DNA of 64,000 nt from Morchella semilibera (taxonomy: Eukaryota; Ascomycota; Pezizomycetes; Pezizales; Morchellaceae), in NCBI GenBank assembly GCA_009192285.1, contig CM018603.1, positions 6,383,613-6,447,612 on the forward strand, in the 5' to 3' direction. Under the pieces are notes generated by a model. That model was not told the DNA's origin. It made no database searches and saw nothing but the letters and a program-made list of their open reading frames with translations. Numbering within the stretch: the stretch's first letter is position 1; the number at the start of each line of letters is the position of its first letter. The translations under genes were made by a program, and so were the position numbers. This document shows, one piece after another, positions 10,756 to 22,472 of this stretch.

Positions 10756-12988
10756 TTCTAGGCCTTGGCGACTGTTTTCCTTTTTTTTTTTTGGGCATCT
10801 AGCATTGGTTTAATATGGAGTTTTTCTTTTGCGTATCATTTTTATCTACGGCGTTATTTGGGTTTATTTCCTTACTTTTTCCCTTCCCCCCTTAGCCTGG
10901 CCTAGGAGGCGAGGGGGGGTTTCATTATACCTTAAAAATCTGGTTTAGTTTTGGTTTGTGGTGGTTTTCTCCTTCCCTTTTTTTCCTTCTTTTTTCTTTG
11001 GTGATTTGATTTAAATTTCTTAGTTCTCTCTTCAGGAGGAAGAGCTCCAGGTTTGAGGGCTTGGACTGGTCTCGATAAACGCGGTGGTCAATTCCGATAG
11101 AGATTAAAAGAGAGAGGGCTTTTTATGAAGTTTTTTCTTTAATTCTACGTGGTAGAAGGGTATTATATCAATCTTAGGCTCAAACAAAATTTGCATTTCT
11201 TCTGTGATACTGTGATAATTGAGATGTCCTTGAATATTGGGGGCCGAGTAGGTTTCAGATCGACTGTACATACATATGATGTATGTAATGTACATATTGT
11301 GCATATGCATACATGTATGTGAACAGTTCAGTGTTTCAACCCTTCGTGCCTAGCGGTTACATGTACATGTAGTTAGCACAGCCTCGGTTTTGCTGTCCAC
11401 AGTAAGGCAAATCATACCCTCTCAATAAGTCTTGAAAACCTTGTATATGTTTCAACAATTGTACTTAAAACCTATGCTTCAGTACCTTCATATACAGCCT
11501 ATTGAACAATTTACCCACTTGACCCGTGAAAATCTTATTAGTAGAAACCTTTGTTGTGTAAGGCGGGAAGAACACCACTACTTCTGTACATGTAGATAGG
11601 GGAAGATAACAGGATAGCTGAAGTATCTATACGGTGTGGCGTACGAAAATCATGGAATAAGATCCACTGGATAAATACATAATTTAGCTAGCCTCTCACT
11701 AATACATGTAATCACTAATCTCGAAAACTCACCCTTAATTGTCCTCATAGATCATACATATGTGAAACATGTCGTCCATCAGCACATAGAGATAATTCGT
11801 TGTGGTAGGATTCATGTAGCTACCCTGGCACATGGCACATGGGACATTTGTTAAGACTGTAGGATACAGGCACGTAGTAAAGTTGGGAACTGGCACAGAG
11901 GCCAAACCACAACTGCACTGAGGGTTACCCGGCCACGGCACGAAGGTAGGGAGAGACGAGAGGGTACTTCATTAGACAACGCCTCGACCGCATAGAGAGC
12001 AGACTTGATGCAGCGTAAGTGTTTGACGATCGATCTTCTCTCTTCGTCTCTCTTCGGTTAAGATTACCAGGAGGTATCTCTCCCGTATGTTTGCCGATTG
12101 AAACACAGAGACTACAACGCCGTCGCACGGTTTACGAACAACACTATGGCCGTCAGGACTGACAACCAGTTGATTCCTCTCAAGACTCAAGGCTTTCCCG
12201 TGACACTGGTCGACATTGATAGAGCTAACTCGGCTGAGCTGAACCGCTGCTCGAGAGCTACGGTCTACCTACTGTAGGGACGGTGGCCGTTTGGAGAACA
12301 CAGTTAAAGAATTACTTAGGTATTGCAGTGGAGGGTATATAGAGACCCGCAATACTGACTCCCTGAATGTTTGTTCGTTTGGCGGAGAGTGCCTAGACGA
12401 GGAGTGTCCGGTTGAAGATCTTATAGCTAATAGTATAGGAATTATTAAGCCGAGGAAGACTGGAGCCCCTTCTTTGCGTGCGACTACATTTTCTTAGCTG
12501 TGCATTCGCTCTATGCTAAGTGATTAGATGTGATGTAGTTTAAGCGAGGTTGCGACCGTAGAAATGACAAAGGATGTTTGCCAAGAGAATGCCAAGTGAT
12601 AAGATGAGAGAATCCAATCTTATCTATTTTTACTACATCTTTCTGGTAGCTTTTTGTCTGGTAACAACCAAAATTTAGAAACCAGGGGAAATATCTATAT
12701 GCACGGGGTCATAATTGTTATTTTGGCAACCCAAATACGCGGGATTGCTACCGCAGTTATTGGTCCGGACATAACCCTGCTACCGAGGAGTTGGGTGTTA
12801 GCGGTCGTGGGCTTAGTTCGTATGAGTACATACTACAAATGCGAGAGCTGATCCTTGACACTCATTGCCCAAGTACCAAAGCAGGGTAACATAAGGCCCT
12901 CCTTCAACACCCCTCCGTCCCAATTACAGCATACCCATACCCCGCCAATCCGAATCCAAATAACCAATCCCACTCTCAACTTCTCGGA
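10756..12988. other. Intergenic region, no supported gene
   Basis: 2.2 kb. The first 250 bases after 10756 are T-rich and probably the 3' UTR. Five TACATGTA copies occur between 11310 and 11710, two of them overlapping at 11358-11371. Small ORFs on both strands around 11735-12500 lack recognisable domains. Bases 12855-12988 are the C-rich leader of LSM7. Confidence 0.5.
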
Positions 12989-13519
12989 ATGGACAACAGA
13001 CAACGCGGTGGCTTTCGAGGAGGACGTGGCGGCCCGGGCGGTGGCGGCGGTCGAGGCGGCGGTCGTGGTGGTGGAAACCAAGGCTCATATAACAACCGGG
13101 ACCAGCAACAGGAGCGGAAGCCTCGCGAGGCTATTCTTGACCTGGCCAAGTTCATGGACAAGGCCATCACCGTTAAATTCAACGGCGGGAGAGAGGGTAA
13201 GACCCTTTTTTGTGTGGTGCTGCTTGAGTGGCATTGGATAGCTGACTACTGGTGTAGTTGTCGGAATTCTGAAGGGCTACGACCAGCTCATGAACCTGGT
13301 ACTGGACGACGTAAAGGAGAACTTGCGAGGTATGTTCGGTGGCTACGACACTTGATGTTTAAGGTATTGGTGCTAAAAGTTATGACTTGAGTAGACGAGG
13401 ATGGAAACGAGCACACACGTGAACTTGGCCTCATCGTTGCGAGAGGTCCCATGTTGACACTTATCTCTCCAATCGACGGCAGTGAGCAGATCGAAAACCC
13501 CTTCCTACAAGAGAGCTAG
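12989..13519 (+). CDS. LSM7: U6 snRNA-associated Sm-like protein LSm7
   Basis: LSm7 is a subunit of the cytoplasmic Lsm1-7 ring (decapping, mRNA decay) and the nuclear Lsm2-8 ring (U6 snRNA). Three exons, 12989-13196, 13258-13329 and 13395-13519, give 134 residues with consistent phases. The first 45 residues are an RGG/GGR-rich extension, which is longer than in yeast. The Sm1 motif follows (LDLAKFMDKAITVKFNGGREVVG), then ILKGYDQLMNLVLDDV and the Sm2 region (ELGLIVARGPMLTLISP). The stop follows NPFLQES. The RGG region is encoded by GGC/GGT-rich DNA that also opens misleading frames on both strands. Confidence is high from the Sm1/Sm2 match; the exact start is the first ATG of the Gly-rich segment. 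Confidence 0.95.
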
Positions 13520-14121
13520 AAATAGAAGCACGGGAATCATTAAATTGCAGGGGCAAAGTTTTTCTATGATAATTACAGGGTTGGCGTTTTTTTCCTTTTG
13601 ATATTTTCTTGCTCCACAGGACTTGTATGCTATCACAGTACCATCACACCGAAGGAAGGGTCTGCGTTAGAGATTGCACCAATAAAGCGCAACTGGACTT
13701 TTGCGTTTACTACCTCTCGGTTATGTTTGGTGTTTCCAAACTGCCGGGAAGCAGTTGGCTGTGTATAAGCCGGGGAAAGCTTAAGCAAACTAATCTGAGA
13801 ATCACACGTCTCGGCTAGGTTCCCAAACAGTTTCTATGTAGGGGGTAGGTCATGTAGTAGGTATAGCCGAGTGATAATCGCAGTATCAACTAAGGTTCAT
13901 GGCTCGTCACTCGATAACATACATCTAGCCCATAGAGATCATTTACTTTACATAAATCGAATAAGGAAAGGAAAAAGGGGGTAAAAAAGAAAGAAAGAAA
14001 AACTCCACCCAACACCGTAAATAACATATAAACCATAAGGAAATTACTGCCTGAGTATGCCTAGAAAGGTCTAATATAATAATAAGAAAATAGAAATGAA
14101 ATAAAGGTATAGTGACCTTCT
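13520..14121. other. Convergent intergenic region
   Basis: 600 bases between the 3' ends of LSM7 (+) and the DUF7492-like gene (-). It holds one full GAGTGA-N6-RTGA site on the minus strand (13897) and a degenerate partner GAGTGATAATCGCAGT on the plus strand at 13869, so the two face each other. Purine-rich AAAG repeats occur at 13990-14002. Confidence 0.5.
13897..13912 (-). promoter_or_regulatory. GAGTGA-N6-RTGA site
   Basis: Minus strand reads GAGTGACGAGCCATGA, preceded by C. A half-match lies 28 bases away in opposite orientation. Confidence 0.45.
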
Positions 14122-15077
14122 TTAAGCCTCAGCACTAAGGTCGCGAGCGCGTGAGGGGTTATTGTATCGGCCAACTCCACGAATCTTTGGTTCGCTCTTT
14201 TCTGCAACGATATCGATATCAACGCAGTGGGAATAATACTGTATGGTAACTACTATTAGCGCCATACCAGAAAGGAAAACCAGCAGAGACTAAAATCACC
14301 TCAAAGTGGCCAGAATCCGGTCCATATTTATCACTATAGTCCCAGACCCAGTAAGCCGTATATGTACTCCCAACTTGAACATATTTAGGAATAACGAAGC
14401 CATCGTCTCGGCAGTCCTTATTTTTACCATATGGGCCGACCCCCCTCTCTTTTGAGATTTTTGTATCGTTGGGCTCCGCACATTGTCCGTCATCATATTT
14501 CGAAGTACCTACAAGTGCTCCTTGGGCTCCGCCATCGGTTGACCATCCTAAGACATCCCCCAAGGTTGTCTGTTTGCTTTGCTGTGTTGTGCCATACCAG
14601 TATGTTCGGCCAGCCTTTCCAGCAGTGTACGGGTCCGATACGTGCCCATTCTCGCGATGCCAGGCGATTACTTTGTCTCCCGGAGATGCCTTGAGGCGAG
14701 GTGTATCTCTCAAGTTCACTGCCTCTCTTTGGAACTCATTACAAATGGGTGACTCCCTCGACTCCATAAGGTTAACCCCATGCTTGTCCGCTAGTGGGTC
14801 AACTATGACTGTTGGACTGGTTGTTAGGTTCTTGATATGTAGCTAGGTCTGGGGGGCTAATATATTGGGGCGTACTAAAGTTTCGGGGGTACCCTATTTC
14901 CCCAGTCCTCTCGTTTTCAACGTACTGGAGCTATATACGAAAGCCGAAGTTAGCAGGTTGAGAAATAGGAAATGATATCGGATCAGGTTTTCCTACCCAT
15001 GAATGTGAGGCGACGAGCTGTACCCCCAATAGTAGAGCGGAAAGTGAGAGTTGGGTGAAAAAGCGTTGAAAAAGCAT
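14122..15077 (-). CDS. Secreted LPMO-like protein (DUF7492 type), with apparent frameshift
   Basis: Extracellular fungal protein resembling the DUF7492 family, whose mature N-terminal histidine recalls copper histidine-brace oxygenases. Exons (minus strand): 15077-14997, 14930-14300, 14238-14122. The first encodes a signal peptide ending VAS, then HSW, so the mature chain would start with His. The second has a GYPR motif, then LKASPGDKVIAWHRENGHVS and YWVWDYS; the third adds SHCVDIDIVAE. Four Cys-containing segments match the remembered pattern (SPIC, GQC, KDC, SHC). The GYPR part and the downstream part are in different frames: total coding length is 1 nt over a multiple of three, with the switch near 14830-14848 on the minus strand. 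No GT-AG intron restores it without losing GYPR. It is either a pseudogene, a sequence error or an unseen intron. About 275 residues if corrected. Confidence 0.65.
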
Positions 15078-15890
15078 GATGGTTTTATTATTATCGTGAG
15101 TATAGAGGAATTTGCTATGTCTTATGAATTAAAGAATGAAGGCAACTGAGGCTTGAGGTACTGTCTTTATATAGCCTGGATTAGCATTAAAGAATAGAAG
15201 ATAGAAGTCGCACCAACCCCCCCCCCCCAAACGATACTTGACTTTTCTTACCTTTAAAGTAGAAAAAGCCCAACAGAAGCTGTACCGTCAATACTATGTA
15301 TTTACATGAATGCCAGCATCCTATTTACACATAAACGGCGCATGGGGAGCATAATATAATGCCCATTTCCGAGAGGAGGACAAAGGCGAAAAAGTCGTGC
15401 ACGTAAATGTTTGGCTGCCCTAAACATCTCATCTTGAGTTCGTACACTGGTTGAACGTCTTTTAGTTCATGTAGTACTCTAAAGACATGATACAAGCTCG
15501 GTGCTAGCTGCAGGCACATGCGTTAACGTGTCATACTTGAGTCGAAGATGATTGGATGTAACCTTCAATTCAAAACCCGGTTCCTGCATATGCGCGTGCA
15601 TCCTGATGGACGAGTCTATTGTATGTACCAGGGCCTTCATTTGATTTGCTACCTTTAACGTGCTTGACTTTGTGAGGTGTTGATTCCTTATCCGAAGGTC
15701 GTGGGGGAGTTTTGCATACGTTAGGAGTTTGACAAGGATTGTGTCTAACTTCCAATGATAGTTTGTCTTGAGGTAGAGAAGCTGCATAATATCACCGTTT
15801 GGGGTAGACTGTCAACCCGATTGTTCCGCAGCGCAAATTCAGTCGCGGTCTAATAACGTCACTAAGGGCTTACAAGATCACAGACGCCAC

Positions 15891-15906
15891 GAGTGATCCA
15901 GCATGA
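15891..15906 (+). promoter_or_regulatory. GAGTGA-N6-RTGA site
   Basis: Reads GAGTGATCCAGCATGA, preceded by C, about 810 bases upstream of the LPMO-like start. Confidence 0.5.
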
Positions 15907-16346
15907 ATGGGGAGCGATCCATGGCGGCATTAGAGTATAAATATTTCTATATTTCCACTTCTTCTTTTAATCTCGCACCAACCAGTTTCCCCCGTTCCCT
16001 CGTCCTCCGTTTCCCAAGCTTTCGAGAGGGGGCCTTCTACTGGGTGCCGTGTTAGTGTAACTATAAGTGAACTCTAACCACCCCAACCCACACTTGCGTT
16101 TGGCGGGAGACTACTCTTCTTTAACTACATCCCAATTCTTACAGAAACTCTTGGAGGCTCTCCTCGAACCTTACCTTGTTCGGGTGTTCCTATTACTAAA
16201 TAACGTATAAGGAATGAAACTATACTCTCAGCATTGAAACCGCCAAAGGAAAAAAAAAAGAGATACTAGGTTACATTTCAGACTTTTGTTCCCAATACAA
16301 TATTACGTTCTAACCCCCAATAACCACCATTCTCTACGAATGCATA

Positions 16347-16424
16347 CTCGCGCGTTCATTAAAAGGTAGGGATTTTTTTGTAAGCATATGGTTACAACGA
16401 CATCCGATTTAATGAACACGCGAA
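16347..16424. mobile_element. Short TA-flanked inverted repeat (MITE-like or hairpin)
   Basis: Arms of 17 bases, CTCGCGCGTTCATTAAA at 16347-16363 and TTTAATGAACACGCGAA at 16408-16424, pair at 15 of 17 positions around a 44-base centre. TA dinucleotides sit just outside both ends (16345-16346, 16425-16426), as for a Tc1/mariner-type target duplication. At 78 bp it could equally be a fold-back remnant. It lies 167 bases past the PAN3 stop. Confidence 0.4.
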
Positions 16425-16590
16425 TATAAATGAAAGTAAAGAAATCAAAACCCATACTCACGCAACTAATAGCAATGTCGATCTTTGCACATGAGTCTCG
16501 CCCTGAAGAATACTGAAAGCCTCTAGTCTGGGTATATTTCCCCTCTCTCTACTAAATAGATCCATATACCTAGTGCATAGGAGGGCTGTT

Positions 16591-19317
16591 TTACCGTCTG
16601 CCATTTTTGTTGAGATCCTGGAAACATGTTTCGACTTGTCGTTTCAGCTGCATTATGTCAGCTCTAGCAAACAAAGCAAAGCATTAAACATACCTCCTTA
16701 TAAGTCACGACAAAACAATTCATGCTGTCCCGAGAGACTAACATAATTCTCTCGTCTACACCAGCATCTAACTTATTCAGGCAGCTCAACACGTGTGCAA
16801 TATCTATCACTGGTTGACCTGCCTCGTCAACTGAATGAAAGACATAGTCCCTGAATAGCTTCAAGTAGTAGCGATCACCAGTTTCACTCCATCTTGGGTC
16901 ATGATCGAACTCAGGCCTCTCATTGATAAAGCCGAACTTGCACAAAAGTCGGACCAGCCGACCGTTCTCAAGTTCTCTTGAAAGCTCTGACTCGAGCGAG
17001 TCTTCATAATGCAGAGCACTATCAAAATTCTGGAACGCCTGGTTGGCAATCGACTTGATGAACTCGTCCACAGACTTCGTTGCACCTGTTGCAAGACAGT
17101 AGATGCTGTCCCGCAATTGCATGGAGTAATGTCTACCAATATACTCCATATTTTTCTGGAAGTTTTGAAGCGCCGTTGGAGTATTGCAAGCAACGGAAAG
17201 CATGAGTCGACCTAGTTGGGTCAGGTCCTCAAGCTGAGCTTCACGAACCATGTCTTGAGTTTTTATGGTTTCTGGATGAAGCACGTCCAAGACACCGCAA
17301 CAATTCAAGCGTATTCTATCAAGATTTGTCAATACCATCCCAATTGTTTTAAAACTGATTTGAGTACCTCATCTTGCTTGTAACCAATATTTTTGACCCT
17401 TCAATTACCCTCGCTGCCAGGCCTGCGCTATGAATGACTTTCAGTGCTGAAGAAATCTGTACGATATAGCTCCATAATACTTGTTCTGGAACTATGGGCC
17501 CAACAGAATGCCGAGTGGTAGTGTATCTTGGACTTGGCCCAAAATGAGTCTCAGCCAGCGTCTTAGACAAAGGATGATAATCATAGACGAAGATGATAGC
17601 TACAAGACAAAACTTAGGCATGAACGCTCACAAGCTCGTCGGACGTAATGAGCCGAAAGAAGATTAAGGTTGACTTACAGCTGTCTCCAAATTTTGTGGT
17701 AGTCCAAGCGTTATGAATCGTAACGATATTTGCGCTCAAAACCTTCTTCCATCTTTGGATTATCCTGATGTCGGCTTCGTTGGATAAACGAAACCCTACA
17801 GATTGATATGTCAGCTGTCAGGGCCGTTCGAATCAAATGAAGGTTTGGGAACGGCTTACCCTCAACTCTCCGAAGCGCATACGGGTTGGCATCTTCATTT
17901 GAGAATGCTTTATAAACCCAGCTTGGATATCCAAACACGTTTATATTCTTTTGGTTTGAGGTATCTAGTGGCACCAGGGAGTGAAACTCCTCCACAGAAG
18001 GAGGGAGGAGCGAGGAAACACCTTATCGGGACGCGAGAGATTTCCATGTCAATCATCCACCCTGGCCAACACACAAAAAAAAGAAGAAAAAAAAAAAGAG
18101 AAGAATAGAAGGTAGAAGGAAAAAACCGAAAGGACTGAATTACTTGGTAAAGACTGCAACGTAACTTCCGCTTTCCTCTGGAGCTCTTCTCTGAGGTTAT
18201 CGGACATAAAGAATCCGTGAATGTTCCTCTGAAATGCTAAAAGCTTTTGGGGAAATGGGGCCAAAGGAGCATAACGGTGGTAAGGGAGCTTTAAAATTGA
18301 TGATAGAGTTAACAAAACCTCCCTTGTGAATTTAGTGGTGGCAAAAGATAGCAAAGAGGGTGTATAACCGGAGGTGTATATGACTGTGTTTGTGGAAAAA
18401 ACATCTCGCTCGTCTGCGCATAAGGATTCACAGGTTGTGAAACCGAGGGGTACTCATATGCATTAATTGCACTTGGTGTAGCGTTCTTCATTTTGTTAGC
18501 CCTGCGCCGTGATTTAGTAGGCGAGTATACATTTTCCGCCAACCCTATTGGATCAAAGCCATGCTGTAACTGATAATTCTGCTGATGATCAACTGTGTGG
18601 GATATTGAGTAACTATTTCACATTAGCCGACGAGAAAAGTAGAGAGGAAAGCCTCCGAGCTTGTAAATTACCCACCCGTTGTTAGGGTCATGAAATTGAG
18701 ACACAACCGGGGGTGTCGCAACTCCTAGCACGTCAGCTCGCGATGCAGTGGAGTTTGCCCTGCTCAGTGTATTACCAGCACTGTGTTTGGGGGTGAAAGG
18801 TGCAGCGTCCGCAATATTTGGAGAGATTGTCTTCTTAGGAGGCGTCGCCGGAGTGAAAGAGGGCGAGTCCACATTGAATTTCCCTCGCCCGGTGCCAGCT
18901 TGCTGTTTTTGCGAATGTGGGTCGTGGTTGAATGCGCAACCTGAGATGATCTTAGTGACTGGTTCCAGAACACCCACAACCTTTTGACCTCTCACCCTTA
19001 TCTTGGTAACGACAATAACCGTAGATTGTGATATTTCGACAAAATGTATTGGTAGATTCTGCTTTGCGTCAGGACCAGTGGATATCCATACAATCAATGG
19101 ATTGGAGTAGCGAACCTTTCGCTTTTGGTCGAGGTGAGGACGAAGCACCACTAATGGACCGGCGGTTCTCATTCGGAGGTGGAGTTCTTGATCCCGTCGG
19201 CGAAGCACCAGTTACAGAGATTCCAGGGCCCCCACTCGTATTTGGCCTCAATGGAGAGGTCAATGCCTGGCTGAAATTGCGGTTGCTGCCCGTCGCCGTT
19301 GACGGTCGTTCGGTCAT
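16591..19317 (-). CDS. PAN3: PAN3, regulatory subunit of the PAN2-PAN3 deadenylase
   Basis: PAN3 recruits the PAN2 nuclease to poly(A)-binding protein for early mRNA deadenylation. Ten exons (minus strand): 19317-19116, 19061-18996, 18940-18676, 18612-18369, 18288-18144, 18021-17860, 17795-17679, 17599-17368, 17315-16694, 16647-16591. They total 2112 nt (703 residues) with every phase consistent, a strong internal check. A CCCH zinc finger spans about 72-97 (C-x8-C-x6-C-x3-H, ending GCAFNHD), followed by a Ser/Pro linker. The pseudokinase begins near LPYHRYAPLAPF, with PSWVYKA, YALRRVEG, the HNAW strand and the C-lobe (WSYIVQISSALKVIHSAGLAARVI). The Pan3 C-terminal knob follows (RIRLNCCGVLDVL, NVACNTPTAL-like). 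Introns 4 and 9 use weak GTTATA and TAAG-adjacent sites, chosen for homology. The start is the first ATG of exon 1. Confidence 0.95.
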
Positions 19318-19432
19318 CGTGGAAGTTGTTGTGGGCTATGGATATCCGGGAAAGAACAGTATCCCATGCAGGAATATATCAACAGTAGATTATAGCAACA
19401 AATTTACTATTATTTATTATCTTTCCCGCTGC

Positions 19433-19941
19433 TCAAGGATTAATAATTCTGAGCGGATACCATGGAAGGTAAATTGAACAAATTCCGGAGGTTCGCCTCG
19501 GTTGATCCTCTCTCTCTATCTGCGATGAGTCTATGTACCTCTCACCGATTAGAGCCTCCACAGCACGGGAGTACAGGTTTCTCCGCCTCTTAAGTGTTTC
19601 TTTTGGTAGGATGATTTGAGGATCGGAGGATACAGCTGTTAAAGGAGATTCAGGTACAGTTGAGGGATATTTGTTATATAGAAGCTCTTCTTGTTTATCG
19701 GGAAAGCTGAGTGTGTGCGTGGTTATGGAGGGGAAGGGATGTATCTCTCTAGTCACCTACTTAGGTATCTCAAAGACAGGTATCGCAAATCGCCCTGGAG
19801 GACAGACTTGTGTAGCGATGGGTGGGATGCTGGGGGATGCAGCAGGAGGCTGTTCTCGGACAGAATAGGAGGGAGCGCTCGAGGAGAAGAAGAAGAAGTA
19901 TGTAGAGGCGGCGAAGGGCTTACTCGGAAGGAGGGGTGCAT
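19433..19941 (-). CDS. Hypothetical protein, possible small gene
   Basis: Two putative exons on the minus strand, 19941-19757 and 19706-19433, joined by a 50-nt intron (donor GTGACT, acceptor CACTCAG), give 152 residues in frame. I do not recognise the product. The N terminus is rich in Ser, Pro, His and Leu with few acidic residues, which could be a mitochondrial presequence. The second half carries a basic helical stretch (KETLKRRRNLYSRAVEALIGERY) that looks genuinely coding. The 3' end is uncertain: a donor-like GAGAGGTACATAG could splice onward. It sits 116 bases upstream of PAN3 on the same strand, so one of the two promoters must be very compact. Confidence 0.45.
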
Positions 19942-22472
19942 CTAGCCTCGATCTGGGAATAACCTATCAAGTTTGGTGGCTTGTACCCCACGTTACACAC
20001 AGCCCATCCTGTACCTGATCTTCCTTCTCAAGATCTACAATTTTCTTTTATCCCTCTTTGGATCTTAACACAATCTAATGGGTTTTGGTCTACCGTTGTG
20101 CACCGTTGTGCAGACCTAGTACTTGGGCGTTGAAAGAGCCCTTATAACGCCACCATCAGTGCCTAAATCTAGGGAGCTCGCTCGTATTATCCGTACAGAT
20201 ACATACATGTGCATGTACATGCAGTTCATCTGGATGTAGCTCCGATCACTTCAGTGATACAAACAATCTTGTTCAATTTTATACAAGTATATTCAGGTTG
20301 TTCCCCTCTTTTATATGTACCTACATGTACATATAGATGTTCTCACAACCAGAGTCAAAACACTTCCTATTATTTTACTTTACCGTAGTCCGAATTCCCA
20401 TGGCCTTTATTTCTCCTTGTGGTTAAATTGGCTTTCTTTAGGCACAATTCTGTTTGTACTAACCCTTCTCCTCCTCCTTTTCCTTTTCGAATTCCCTATG
20501 AGTCGTATCAAACAATCGTTTATATGACGTGGATATAGGCAAGGCCCTTTATATCCTGTATACATAACGTATATAAAACCGGTGACGATTACCATTCTCC
20601 ATTTTCGAAACCTTCGTTTGACCGTTAACTTGTCCGTTCTATGATAGGATATTAGGGTACGTATGCACTAATAGTTGTAATTCACTGTTCAAGATGCGCA
20701 TTAAGCCGAAGGTAGATGTCTCGAGATGTAGGGCTGGGAAAAATCGAACTTCATATATCCCACCATCTTCGAGCTCAGATCTGGAAGTTGTTGTTCGCCT
20801 TAAAACTATCTAAATGCGTCTCTATTTTACGGGGTGGATTGAAGCATAAAGAAGAGTTCCAATTCAAACCCCACTGTCTACATTTAAGTACTAAAGCCCT
20901 AGGGCATCACACGTACACAGGGCATCCGACGATGCACTTAAACAGCTTTAGGTTGTGATACCAAAGTCAATACGGTCCACAACCGCCGGTACATAGAAGG
21001 AAAAGAGCTTACACACCCGCATTAAGTACATCTAGACTTTCCTTTAACTTTATATATCCTAAGACCTAAGGATTTACACTTTTCTTGGACCACGTTTAGA
21101 TGCATGGTTCCGATAGTCCCAGGACATGCAAGCTCTCCATAAGCGCCTAGAGATTAAGATCGCAGTTTTATGGCCGGGCTATTGCATGTCCTTTACAGGG
21201 GAAACCGCATATTTATATAGCGTATCCGACATCGGAGAAATTTAGTAGATTCTCAACGAGGATCTGGGAGGAATTAAGTGTTGAGGTAGCCCTCAATTGC
21301 TAGCTAACTACATGTAGCGGTTCCTAGGCTTAGGAGGATATGTAGTCGTTATTGGATCAGTGGTACCGACACCTCCGGATGGCACAATATTCCAAATATT
21401 AAAAGCATACAAGGCACCCAGCAACAAATCAACAGAAGTCCTTTATATATCCCTATACCTACAATCACCGGCAAGAAGTGGGGCTGTTCGAGTGATAATT
21501 CATGATCCACAAAGGCCACTTAGCCTACAGCCAGCTGGATCTACATGGTAGAGAATACATACATGATGGCGTACATGATTTGCGGATAGAGTGATCTTAG
21601 GAATGCCAGAGCGTGATTGTAAGAGATACATGCCACGGGATGTAAGATCTTTTAAAAGATTTACAAAGTGTTGATACATTGTGGCTATCCAAGCGATCAC
21701 GATTTCAGAATTCTTTCCGGAATCAATCCCGAAAAGAGGGTGCGGGAGGGGGAGGAATAAAAGCGCTAATTAACAGTTACAAATGGGTACAGGCACAAAT
21801 AAGGGAGGTGGATTCATGTGAGGATGGTATGGGGAGACATGAGGCATGAGGCATGGGATAGGGGACAATAATTTGACATGAAGATCATATATCATATGAC
21901 GTAAGGACAATGAGGGAAATACGGTCATGTATAAGAGTTTATGGGTAGTTTATGGGTACTGGTGCAGGGAGGGGTGGGGAGGGAGAGGGGAGGGCAGGAG
22001 GAAAACAAATGCAAGGCAAAAAGAAACCACAAGACAGGCCCGTCTTCAACCGATCCATCTAAATGAAAACAAGAGGAAGAAATGAAAATAAAATAGGAAT
22101 AGAAACATAGTGTAGTTCAAACTAGGATCCGTCAAGTATAGGTATATCCTTTAGACCCTGTAGTCAGACATTCACACATGCCCTTTTTTTCATTAACAAC
22201 CGTAACCACCAGAAAAGAGCAACTAACAAAAAGGAAAACAAAAAAAACCAAGTGATATGGAGAGGACAAGAGAAACAGCAAACTCCCCCAAGGACCCCGA
22301 GTTGGAAAACAAAAGAGAAGTAAAAAACCAAAGGTAATGCCCAGATTTGAACCGACTGATTGAATGAACCACTTCGTCTAGGAGACTCGGAAAATATTTT
22401 CTTCTTCCCCCTTCCATCTTTCGTTCTAACCTTAGCAGCAGAAAAATTTCATTACCGAGAGATTTTTAACAT
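19942..22472. other. Intergenic region, no supported gene
   Basis: 2.5 kb with no supportable gene. TACATGTA at 20322 and 21309 and a GAGTGA-N6-RTGA site at 21490. The last 650 bases before 22473 are purine-rich on the plus strand and include the probable 3' UTR of KAP95. A near-palindromic ACATGTGCATGTACATG run lies at about 20205-20222. Confidence 0.5.
21490..21505 (+). promoter_or_regulatory. GAGTGA-N6-RTGA site
   Basis: Reads GAGTGATAATTCATGA, preceded by C and followed by T; about 1 kb past the KAP95 stop. Confidence 0.5.

Larger units (their letters stand above)
15078..16590. other. Intergenic region between two minus-strand genes
   Basis: 1.5 kb upstream of the LPMO-like gene and downstream of PAN3. 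It contains a poly-C run at about 15219, a GAGTGA-N6-RTGA site at 15891 and a 78-bp TA-flanked inverted repeat at 16347-16424. Minus-strand ORFs at 15325-15519 and 15479-15787 have protein-like composition but no domain I recognise, so they are not called. Confidence 0.5.

Noticed and set aside
15325-15787. Two adjacent minus-strand ORFs with protein-like composition
   Set aside because: No recognised domain, no convincing intron joining them and no promoter or start context; kept only as an intergenic note.
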